DNA from: Desmodus rotundus
Lineage: Eukaryota > Chordata > Mammalia > Chiroptera > Phyllostomidae
DNA length: 64,000 nt
Assembly: GCF_022682495.2 (NCBI RefSeq)
Contig: NC_071388.1
Span: 80,911,073-80,975,072 of the forward strand
Direction of reading: 5' to 3'
A program made the translations under genes and the position numbers. A model generated the notes under the pieces. The model saw only the letters and a program-made list of their open reading frames with translations. It ran no database searches and was not told where the DNA came from. Below, piece after piece: positions 10,290 through 20,090 of this stretch; the first letter of the stretch is position 1, and every line of letters starts with the position of its first letter.

Positions 10290-11626
10290 ATCTTTTCTTT
10301 TCTTTTTTTTGGAATTTTATTTTATTCTTTTTAATCATTTTTTATTGTTGTTTGAATACAGTTGTCCCATTTTCCCACCACCACTTCCCTCCACCCCACC
10401 CATCCCCACCTCACACCCTTGATCCTCACCCCGCTTTGGCTTTGTCCATGTGTCCTTTATACATGTTCCTTGATGACCCTTTCCCTTCTTTCCCCCGTTA
10501 TTTCCCTCCCCCCTCTCCTCTGGTTACTGTCAGTTTGCTCTTTATTTCCATGTCTCTGCTTCTATTTTGCTTGCTTGTTTGTTTTGTTGATTAGGTTCCA
10601 CTTATGGGTGAGATCATATGGTATTTGGATTTTACCAGCTGGCTTATTTCACTTAGCATAATGCTCTCCCAGTTCCATCCACACTGTCACTAAGGTTAGG
10701 AGCTCCCTCTGTCTTTCTGCTGCATAGTATTCCATGTGTAAATGTACCACAGTTTTTTGATCCACTCCTTTATTGGTGGGCACTTAGGTTGCTTTCAGCA
10801 CTTGGCTATTGTAAATTGTGCTTCTATCAACATTGAGGTGCATAGGTTCTTTCAGATTGGTGTTTCAGGGCTCTTAGGGTATAATCCAAGCAGTGAAATT
10901 GCTGGGTCAAAAAGCAGTTTCATTTTTAGTTTTCTGAGGAAATTCCATACTGTTTTCCAAAGTGGCTGCACCAGCAACAATGTAGTAGGGTTCCCCTTTC
11001 TCCACAAACTTGCCAGCACTTACTGTTTGGTGATTTGTTTATGATGGCCATTCTCACTGGAGTGAAGTGGTAAAGCATTGTGGTTTTAATTTGCATCTCT
11101 CTGATGCCTAGTGATGCAGAGCATTCTTTCATATGTCTCCGGTTACTCTGTATGTCTTCCTTGGAGAAGTGTCTGTTGCGGTCCTTTACCCATTTTTTAA
11201 TTGGATTGTTTGTCTTCCTGGAGTGGAGTTGTGTGAGTTCTTTATATATTTTGGAGATCAAATCCTTGTCCAAGATATAATTGGCTAATATTTTCTAATA
11301 CAGTTGGTTCCCTTTTCATTTTGCTGATGTTTTCTTTAGCTGTGCAGAAGCTTTTTATTTTGATTAAGTCCCATTTGTTCATTTTTTCCTTTATTTCCCC
11401 TGCCCTAGGAGATATATTGGCAAAAATATTATTATATAGGATATCTGAAATTTTACTGCCTATGTTTTCTGATAGGACTTTATGGTATCGTGACTTGTGT
11501 TTAAATTTTTTATACATTCTGAGTTTATTCTGGTGTATGGTGTAAGTTAGTGGTCTAGTTTAGTTTAGTTTTTGGGGGGGTTTTGCATGTACCATTCCAG
11601 TTCTCCCAACACCACTTACTGAACAG
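10290..11626 (-). mobile_element. LINE-1 3' part, ends at palindrome boundary
   Basis: Minus-strand L1 with the A-tail side at 10,290-10,345, a purine-rich 3' UTR, and ORF2 C-terminal codons in several frames: '[20 protein letters not shown]' (about 11,273 leftward) and '[18 protein letters not shown]' (about 11,400). The L1 homology runs to 'cttactgaacag' at 11,626 and then stops abruptly where the inverted-repeat arm starts. No convincing target-site duplication is visible, which suits a rearrangement breakpoint rather than ordinary 5' truncation. Confidence 0.85.
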
Positions 11627-11850
11627 CAAACTTGTTGTTTTCAAACTTTGCACAATACAAGGTATCTGGAGATATGCAAGTCACCCCTGTCTTTGTAATT
11701 TTACAGAACACTAGTGTATATGGTAGTTTGTGAGTGCTGCGTGGTGATGAAAGTCAGAATCATGGATTTTTGTTTCAGTGGAAGAGCTTTGTATCACATG
11801 AAACTAAATTCCTCATAAAGAATAGAACATACTTTTTAAAATTATGCATT

Positions 11851-12315
11851 TAAGAAGCAACCTAAGTGCCCATCAGGAAAAGAATGGGTCAAAAAACTGT
11901 GGTACATTTACACAATGGAATACTACACAGCAGAAAGAAAGAAGGAGCTGCTACCCTTTGCAAAAGCATGGATGGAACTGGAGAGCAATATGCTAAGTGA
12001 AATAAGCCAGGTGGTGAAAGACAAATACCACATGATCTCACCTACAAGTGGAACTTACTCAACAAAACAAACAAGCAAGCAAAATAGAACCAGAGATATG
12101 GAAATAGGAACATACTGACAATAACCAGAGGGGGCTGGGAGAGGGATAATGGGGGAAAATAAGAAAAAGATTGTCAAGGAACATGTATAAAGGACACATG
12201 AACAAAGCCAAAGGGGATAGGATCAAGGGTGGGAGGTGGGGATGGGTGGGGCAGGGGGGAGTAATGGGGAGAAAATGGAGACATTTGTACTTGAATAACA
12301 ATTTAAAAAAAGGTG
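11851..12315 (+). mobile_element. LINE-1 3' end, 5'-truncated
   Basis: Starts in the ORF2 C-terminus ('[19 protein letters not shown]', ending 'MISPTSGT') and continues through a G-rich 3' UTR to 'acttgaataacaatttaaaa'. It sits directly against an older L1 3' end. The mirror copy lies at 59,009-59,474. Confidence 0.85.
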
Positions 12316-12540
12316 AAGGGATTGATAAGTACAGATTGGTAGTTACAAAGTAGTCACAGGGATGCAAAATACAGCATAGGGAATACAGTCAATTATACTG
12401 CAATAACTATGTATGTTGTCACGTGGGTGCTAAGACTGAGGGGTCACTTTGTGAATTATATAAATGTGTAACCACTATGCATACACTTGAAACTAATATA
12501 AAATAATATTGAGTGTAAACTATTTTAAAAGAGAAAAAAT
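12316..12540 (+). mobile_element. Older L1 3' UTR (L1MA-like)
   Basis: The text 'tagttacaaagtagtcacag', 'acagcatagggaatacagtc', 'gcaataactatgtatg' and 'cttgaaactaatataaaata' follows the old mammalian L1MA/L1MB 3' UTR. An A/T-rich simple stretch follows at 12,540-12,575. The mirror copy is at about 58,785-59,008. Confidence 0.8.
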
Positions 12541-12575
12541 GCCTCTTTAAAATGAAATAAAATAAAATAAAATGT

Positions 12576-15265
12576 GCAATTTTTGACTTTTTAAAAATTC
12601 CCTCTACATTAGATATAGTAGTTTGTCATTTAACTGTTGGAAATGTCTGCGCATCTCTTTGTCTGAGGCTGGTGTGACTGAGCCAAGATGTTGTCCAGAG
12701 CTCCCTTATCAAAATTCTTGTTGTTTCTCAAGACTTCTGAGACTCAGGTAAAATGACTTCTTGGAGGAAGCGATCACTGAAGAGAGAACTTCCTCCTTAG
12801 TAAAGAATTTTTTATATAAAAATATATTGGTGGATTTTACTGAGAATAATGGAAGTTGAGATGAAATAAAGTGGACTATTGAACAAAAGTACTCTCAAAT
12901 ATATGAAAATACAAAGTGCTTTTTATCATGAACAATACAGGCAATACGGATATTCAAGAATTTCCAGAATTAGGAAGATTTCAGGGTATATCCCCTTAGA
13001 TATTTGAATTCTACTATATTTATCTTTACAAGTTTAATAAAGCAGAAGTGCAGAAATGTGTAGTTATCACTCTGCTCATAATCTCTCATATGTTTATTAT
13101 TATTTAATTAAAAATTATTTACTTCTGCAATTACACGATGCAACATATGTTAACTTGGGTGCCACTGTGAAATGATTCTCAGAAATAAAATGATTGCAAA
13201 ACCTTCAATGTAATATTTTTTCATTGAAATTCACAGAAATGTGTAGTGATTTTCCTTATTGGCCATCTCCTAAATTTAGAGGAACTATAAAGAGGTAAAT
13301 GTACAATCTGTTTAAAATTGTAGTATCTCACTACCCATGGCTGCTGCAAAATCCTCAGCAATACCAGGCTGAGCAGTAAGGAAGGATTAGGTGTACAGAA
13401 AACCTGATGTGTGGCCAAAACAGTATTTGAGATAGGAGTATGCAAGGCTGAGACTGAAGCACAACACTGCATTGTACACACTGAAGCCAACAGAATTCAA
13501 AATTTCTTTCAATCAAATCAGTACCAAGTGAAAATGGTCCTTGTCATGTATTAGGAAAGACTTCACAAAAGTATCTTTTGTACCGATGGAGATACAAGTG
13601 CCCAACCCATCCATTCTTCTGCGAAGTCCCCTGCCCTCTCTTCAAACAGGAGGAGGACAAAGGTTTAGATTGTGGAGAAAGGCACAATTATTTCAAAACA
13701 CAAGAAGCCATACAATACTAAAACTCCTCTGAAAATTTCAAAGATTGCAGTATTTATCTCTTAAGAGCATTTAGGAGTGAATCTGCTACTGGAGGGGAAC
13801 TATAGGGCAATTACAATGTCTAAGCTAGCGATTTGAGAGTGGGCAAGCCAGGCTCACTGGGTCTAAATTAGAGCTCATCAAGCCATTTCCTAGAAACAAT
13901 GGATGTCACCCAAAGTGTACTAACCACAAGGAGAATATGCTCCTGGGAAAGAGCCTGGGACTCCTGGGGTAAAGAGAGCTACAAGCTTCTGTACAGACAG
14001 ACTAGATTATTAACAAGGAAATATATAAGCACAGTAACACCTGACTTCCCATCTGTTGCACTGAAAGTACAAAAACGGTGGGACAACATTTATCAAGTAC
14101 TCATAGAAAAATAATGGGATGCGTGAGCACTGCTGAGACAAAGTGTGTGCAGAGGGATGGTGAGTGGCTGTGCAGGCTGCGTGCATTGCTGCCTCAGGGT
14201 GAGATTAACGGTACAATATTGTGTGCCTGGCTGCCCTGTGTATAAGACACTGTAAACCCTGGGTCCATGGGTGATAACAATGTGACTGGGAACTGTATTA
14301 CAAGTATCATTTAGATTTTGAGGACTATAAAACAAACTAAATAACATTCATCTCTCTTTTAGTGGAATTTTAGCCAATGTCAGAGACTCTCTTGCAGTTA
14401 AGTAGCCCTATGTTAAGTGTTATGTAGAACAAATTGTATGCTATGACTCACTTTGAGACACTCTTTCCCACTTTTCTAATCCTGTGAAAACAAATTTTAT
14501 CATTTCTTTAGTTATTTGTGGACAGACCACATCGTTAGGTTTTTTGAGAGTGGATTGCTTGAGGGAAACTCTGACCCACTGTAATAGTAGTGTTGAATGG
14601 CTCATTCAATGAGAATCACAGATCACATTGCTCACTGATTCCTCCTATAGGATCCCTGTCACAGATGCTGTTGGTGCCTGCCCCTATCTTCTCTAACTGT
14701 ATGTTTGCATCTGAGGACTTCCACTGCTGGCTGGAGCTATTCTACCCTCACTTAAGTCATCCTAAGACCTAGGGAATGAATGCTATTCATGGAATCTCCC
14801 CCTGACAATTTATCAACAAATGACTGATGGGAGTTGGTGAATAAACTCCCCAACTGTTTGTCCTTTGGTTGATACAGATTTGAAGTTCATGCTCTACACT
14901 GGCTCATGGTGTTTCCAAAAAAGATTAAGCTTGGTCACCCACATTTGTACCTTGTTTCATAGATCACCCTTCATTGGCTGCATTCTGTCTCCTGTCCTAC
15001 TCACTCACTTTTTCACTCATCAACTATTCACAGATCAATTACTTGTACTCAGATCATATCATATCTCAGCATCTGGCAAAATACAAATTAAGACACCGTA
15101 GGTCCTCTAAGGTAGAATTCAATATTTGATGTAGGAACCAGGCATACATGTACATCTTATTTCACCATGACCCAATACTGCTTCCACAAAAATATTAAAG
15201 ATTGGAGACCTCTTACTACTTTGAAAATACTCTATTTATCCACATTATTCAGATTCAAGTAGAAC
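12576..15265. other. Intergenic DNA, no gene recognised
   Basis: About 2.7 kb of AT-rich sequence shared with the right arm (56,050-58,750). Several 60-90-codon frames occur on both strands, but none has family motifs, and pairs between arms are alike simply because the arms are copies. Arm-to-arm substitutions are scattered through it. Confidence 0.6.
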
Positions 15266-17200
15266 TTTATATTTTTCTTTAATCTTTATTGTGTTTTTCT
15301 CACTACCATTTAGTCCCCTTACACACCCTCCCCCCACAATGACCACATTGTTGTCCGTGTCCATGAGACCTTTTTCATTTTTGCTCAATCCCTCTACCCC
15401 CTAACCTCCCCCCAGCTGTCATCCTGCTCTCCATCTTTCAGTCTGTCTCTGGTTTTTTTTGTTAGTTCAGTTTGTTCATTAGATTCCACATATGAGTGAA
15501 ATCATATGGTATTTGTCTTTCTCTGACTGGCTTAATTCACTCAGCATAATGTTCTCCAGGTCCATCCTAACAATCACAGAGGGTAAAATTTTCTTCTTTT
15601 TTAATGCCAAGTAGTATTGCACTGTGGAAATGTCCCATAGTTGTTTTATCTACTCATCTACTGATGAAGACTCAGGCTGCTTCCATATCTTGGCAATTGT
15701 AAATAACACTGCAATGAACTTATGCGTGATTATGTTCTTTTGAATTAGTCTTTTGGGTTCCTTCAGATATATTCCCAGAAGTAGAACCATTGGTTTAAAA
15801 GTCAGAACCACTTTCAATTTTTTGAGGTATCTCCATGCTGCTTTCCACAGTGGCTGTACCAATCTTCATTCCCACCAATGGTGGAAAGAGTTCCCCTTTC
15901 TCCTCATCCTCTCCAGCACTTGTTGCTTATTGGTTTATTGATGATAGTCATTCTGACAGGTGTGAGGTGGTATCTCATTGTGGTTTTAATTCACATTTCC
16001 CAGGTGATTAGTGAGTAACACTGAGCATCTTTTCATATGTCTGTTGACCATCTGTATGACCTCTTTGGAGACATGTCTATTTAAGTCCTGTGCTCATTTT
16101 TTAATTTAGTTATTTTTTAGTGTTGAGTTTTATAAGTTCTTTATAAATTTTGGATATTAACCCCTTATCAGATGTATTGGGCAATATGTTCTCCCATTCT
16201 GTGGGCTGTCCTTTTATTTTGTTGATAGTTTCCTTTGCTGTGCAAAAACTTTTCAGTTTTATGTAGTCCCATTTGTTTATTTTTTCTTTTGTTTCCCTTG
16301 CCTGGGGGGATATATCCAATAAAATATTGCTATGAGCCATGTCCAACATTTTGCTTCCTATGTCATTCTATAGGATTTTTATGGTTTTAGGTCTAACATT
16401 TAAGTCTTTGATCCATGTTGTATTTATTCTTGTGTGTTGTGTAAGATGGTAGTCTAGTTCATTTTCCTGAACATATCTGTCTAATTTTCCCAACACCATT
16501 TATGGAACAAACCACCTTTAGTCCATTGTATGTGCTTGCTTCCTTTGTCAAATATTAATCAACTACACCAGTGTGGGTTTATTTCTGGACTCCCTATTCT
16601 GTTCCATTGATATTTGTGTCTGTGTTAATGCCAGTACCATTCTGTTTTGATTACTATGACTTTATAGTATAGTTTGATATTAGGTATGTGATTATTTCAA
16701 CTTTGTTCTTCTTTCTCAAGATTACTGTTGCTGTGTGGGGCCTTTTGTGGTCCCTTGTAAATTTTTGAAATGTTTGCTCTAGTTCTGTGAAATACATCAT
16801 TGGAATCTTGATAGGAACTGCATTGAATCTATAGATCGCTTTGGGTAGTATGGACATTTTAGTGATGTTAATTTTTCTTATCTCTGAACATGGTATATGC
16901 TTCCACTTATTTGTATTTTCTTCAATTTCTTTGTTCAGTGCCATATAATTTTCTGAGTCCTGGTCTTTTACATACTTGGTAAGATTTATTCCTAGGTATT
17001 TTATTCTTTTTTTAATTTTTTTTTTTAGCAATTGTGAATAGGGCCGCTTTCTTAATTTCCCTTTCTGTTCACCATTATTGGTATATAAAATTACAACTGA
17101 TTTCTGGATATTAATTTTGTATACTGTGACTTTGCTGAATTAATGTATCAGGTCTAGTAGATTCTCGGTGGAATCTGGGGGGTTCTCTATGTATCCACTA
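15266..17200 (-). mobile_element. 5'-truncated LINE-1 (ORF2 C-terminal half), left copy
   Basis: Minus-strand L1 with its 3' end near 15,275. ORF2 fragments in several frames include '[20 protein letters not shown]' (about 16,990), '[17 protein letters not shown]' (about 16,290) and '[17 protein letters not shown]' (about 15,860). It begins in the RT domain at about 17,200 and has frameshifts throughout. The mirror copy at 54,114-56,048 differs by scattered substitutions, about 5 in one 120-bp stretch and none in the next 60 bp. Confidence 0.88.
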
Positions 17201-17661
17201 GAATTTTAAAGTGGCTCATTCTTTCACCCTACCTGTAAGAGTCTGCTCCACCACATGCAACCTACACTTTGTGAAAGCTGAAACTCAATGCCCCATTTAA
17301 CTTGTTAACTTAACTATAGACTTCAGTTATTTAAGATTTTTTTAGATTTTCATAATTTAGTGTATCTCATTTGTCTGGCCTTTAATTACTCTTTGCTTCC
17401 ATTTTTACTGTCCTCACATTAAGACCAGATTTCAATTTTAATAGTGGGACAAAATAAAAAAAGCAAAAAAGGAACAACCTGATGTTAAAACACCACACAA
17501 TATAAAAAGCCTGTCTCAGATATGAATCAAATTAGGACTATCAGCCAGAAAATTTTTTATGATCATGATTAATGTGTTAAAGGTTATATTCATGACCAGA
17601 TGAGGAATTTCAGAGAGATAAATATAAAGCATATTTTAAGTGTCGAGTAAAATTTGTGTTT
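17201..17661. other. Intergenic DNA between L1 and HAL1
   Basis: AT-rich with an A-rich patch near 17,450-17,475. No gene or repeat recognised. It continues, after the HAL1, at 19,544; the right arm holds both parts uninterrupted. Confidence 0.6.
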
Positions 17662-17677
17662 AAAACACACTAGAATA
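17662..17677. repeat. HAL1 target-site duplication, copy 1
   Basis: The 16-bp 'aaaacacactagaata' occurs here and at 19,528-19,543, exactly bounding the HAL1. The right arm has it once, at 53,635-53,650 in reverse complement. Confidence 0.92.
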
Positions 17678-19527
17678 GAGAGAGCCGGGATGGCGGTGTA
17701 GGTAGACGCACTGCACCTCCTCACACAACCAGAACTGAGGGAGAATCCAGCGGCAAGGGGGTCCGACACCAAGGAAATGCAAAATAAACATTCATCCAGA
17801 CCGGTAGGAGGGGCGGAGACGGGCGCCAGGGTGGAGAGGACTCACGTGGCCGTGGCGGGACTGAGACTGGCGGAGTGTGAGACGAACGGGGCACGCAGTC
17901 CGAGCACTAGCAGACCCTGCAACCCTACATTTGTGCAGATAAACCGAGAGGGCCGGACTCAGAGTGGCAGAGAGCGGGGCAGGCAGAGCAGTGGGTAGCA
18001 CCCAGGGGCCCCACATTCACACGCAGATGGACCTGGCGAACGGTGGGGAGTGAGGCAGACTGTGCAACCCAGGGCTCCAGCTCCGGGAAATAAGGCCTCA
18101 AACCTCTGATTGAAGGTGGCCGTGGGTGTTGGGGCGGCTGCAGGGGAGACTCCCAGCCTAACGGGAGAGGTCGTTGGAGAGACCCACGGGGACCTGGAGT
18201 GTGCACAGGCCCACCCACTGGGGAGCCAGCACCAGGGGGGCCCAGTTTGATTGTGGGTGTCAGAGTGGGGTACTGGGGTCCGTAGGGGAGTAGGGCGGGC
18301 GCCATTGCTCCCTCTTGGCCCCTCCCCCACGTACAGCATCACAGCACAGCGACCAGCGTTACCCTGCCCCGGGGAACACCTAAGGCTCCACCCCTTAAAG
18401 TAACAGAAGCGCCAAGACAAAAAAAAAAAAAAAAGGCCCAAATGACAGAACACTTCAAAGCTCCAGAAAAAATACAACTAAGCGAGGAAGAGATAGCCAA
18501 CCTATCAGAGGCACAGTTCAAAGCACTGGTTATCAAGATGCTCACAGAATTGGTTGAATCTGTTTGAAAAGTAGATGAAAAAGTGAAGCCTATGCAAATA
18601 GAAATAAAGGAAAATGTACAGGGAACCAATAGTGATGCGAAGGAAACTGGGACTCAAATCGACGGTGTGGACCAGAAGGAAGAAACAAACATCCAATCAG
18701 AAAAGAATGAAGAAACAAGAACTCGGAAAAATGAGGAGAGGCATAGGAACCTCCAGGACATCTTGAAACGTTCCAACATCCGAATTATAGGGGTGCCAGA
18801 AGGAGAAGAGGAAGAACAAAAAATTGAAAACTTATTTGAACAAATAATGAAGGAGAACTTCCCTAATCTGGCAAAGGAAATAGACTTCCAGGAAGTCCAG
18901 GAAGCTCAGAGAGCCCCAAAGAAGCTGGACCCAAGGAGGAACACACCAAGGCACATCATAATTACATTACCGAAGCTTAAACACAAGGACCTACATCCAA
19001 GATTCCTGTATCCAGCAAAGCTATCATTTAGAATGGAAGGGAAGATAAAGTGCTTGTCAGATAAGGTCAAGTTCAAGGAGTTCATCATCACCAAGCTCTT
19101 ACTATATGAAATGTTAAAGGGAGTTACCTAAGAAAAAGAAGATCAAAAATAGGAACAGTAAAAATGACAGCAAACTCACAGTTATTAATGACCACACCTA
19201 AAACAAAAACAAGAGCAAACTAGGCAAACAACTAGAACAGGAACAGAACCATAGAGATGGAGATCACATGGAGGGGTGTCTATAGGGGAGTGGGAGAGGG
19301 AGGGGGTGGGAAAGGTACAGAGAATAAGTAGCATAGATGATAGGTGGAAAATAGACAGGGGGAGGGTAAGAATAGTGTAGGAAATGTAGAAGCCAAAGAA
19401 CTTATAAGTATGACCCATGGACAGGAACTATAGGGGGGAATGTGGGAGGGAGGGGATGGGCAGGATGGAGTGGGGTGTGGGGGGGAAATGGGACAACTGT
19501 AATAGCATAATCAATAAATATATTAAA
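17678..19527 (+). mobile_element. HAL1 (half-L1) insertion, left arm only
   Basis: A 1.85-kb element made of an L1-type 5' UTR (start 'gagccgggatggcggtgtag', GC-rich to about 18,410), an A-run at 18,419-18,434, an ORF1, and a G-rich 3' region ending 'tcaataaatatattaaaaaa'. There is no ORF2, which defines HAL1. It is complete at both ends, has a perfect 16-bp target-site duplication, and the right arm has the intact empty site. Insertion therefore followed the inverted duplication (or it is absent from that arm as a polymorphism). It must use ORF2p of an autonomous L1. Confidence 0.93.
18442..19131 (+). pseudogene. HAL1 ORF1, one premature stop and internal deletion
   Basis: Translation from the ATG at 18,442 gives 'MTEHFKAPEKIQLSEEEIA', a coiled-coil-like N-terminus, then an in-frame TGA at 18,565-18,567, then 182 further codons to the stop at 19,129-19,131. 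After the TGA come a polar E/K-rich helix, 'NIRIIGVPEGEEEEQKIENL' (RRM) and 'MKENFPNL'. Compared with the ORF1 of the L1 at 5,451-6,379, the part between 'RHIIITLPK' and 'LHPRFLYPAKLSF' lacks roughly 50-60 residues, including the 'RILKAAREKQ' segment. Whether this shortened RRM/CTD still binds RNA is unknown. The remaining frame is otherwise unbroken. Confidence 0.85.
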
Positions 19528-19543
19528 AAAACACACTAGAATA
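19528..19543. repeat. HAL1 target-site duplication, copy 2
   Basis: Exact repeat of 17,662-17,677, directly after the HAL1 A-tail. Confidence 0.92.
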
Positions 19544-19739
19544 AAAGTAATGAATGCCTTTGGTGAATTTATCAATAAGTTAGACACAGTGAAGGAAAGA
19601 ACACTGAACTTTAATATAGGTTAATAGATACGAAAATTAAGCACAAAGAATGCAAAAAGTAAAAAGAAAACCCAGAACAGTCAAGTACTATGAAGGAATG
19701 TTTTTATCTAACACATACATACACCATTGGAATGTGAGA

Positions 19740-20090
19740 GGAAAAAAATGGGTCAGAGGAAATATTTGAAAATATAACGGTGTAGAATTTTTTAAAATTA
19801 AGGAAAGTTATCAAACCAAAGATCCAAGAAACTTGTAGAACCTGATCAGGATAAATACCAAAACAAACAGAAACTAAATCGCAAAATAAAAATACTAAAA
19901 CCCTTAGGCACTATATATTGAAGTGGCTAAAAACCAAAGATAAAAAGAAAAGTTTAAAGGTAGCCAGAGGAGGGAAAAAAGTACAAAGACAGAAAATAAT
20001 TGAGTGACATTTTCAAATTGTGAAGGAAAAAAATATCTGCCAACTCAGAATATTATACGCAATACAAAAATAACTTCCAAAAATGAATGT
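19740..20090 (+). mobile_element. Ancient L1 ORF1 C-terminal remnant, left copy
   Basis: Decayed but ordered L1 ORF1 text: 'aggaaatatttgaaaatata', 'aaacttgtagaacctgatca', 'aggataaataccaaaacaaa', 'gtggctaaaaaccaaagata', 'aaggtagccagagg' and 'gccaactcagaatattatac'. It is far older than the other L1s in the window. The mirror copy is at about 53,087-53,437. Confidence 0.7.

Noticed and set aside
17792..18477. Long minus-strand frames (74-172 codons) in GC-rich DNA
   Set aside because: They are antisense to the HAL1 5' UTR; GC-rich sequence has few stops by chance.
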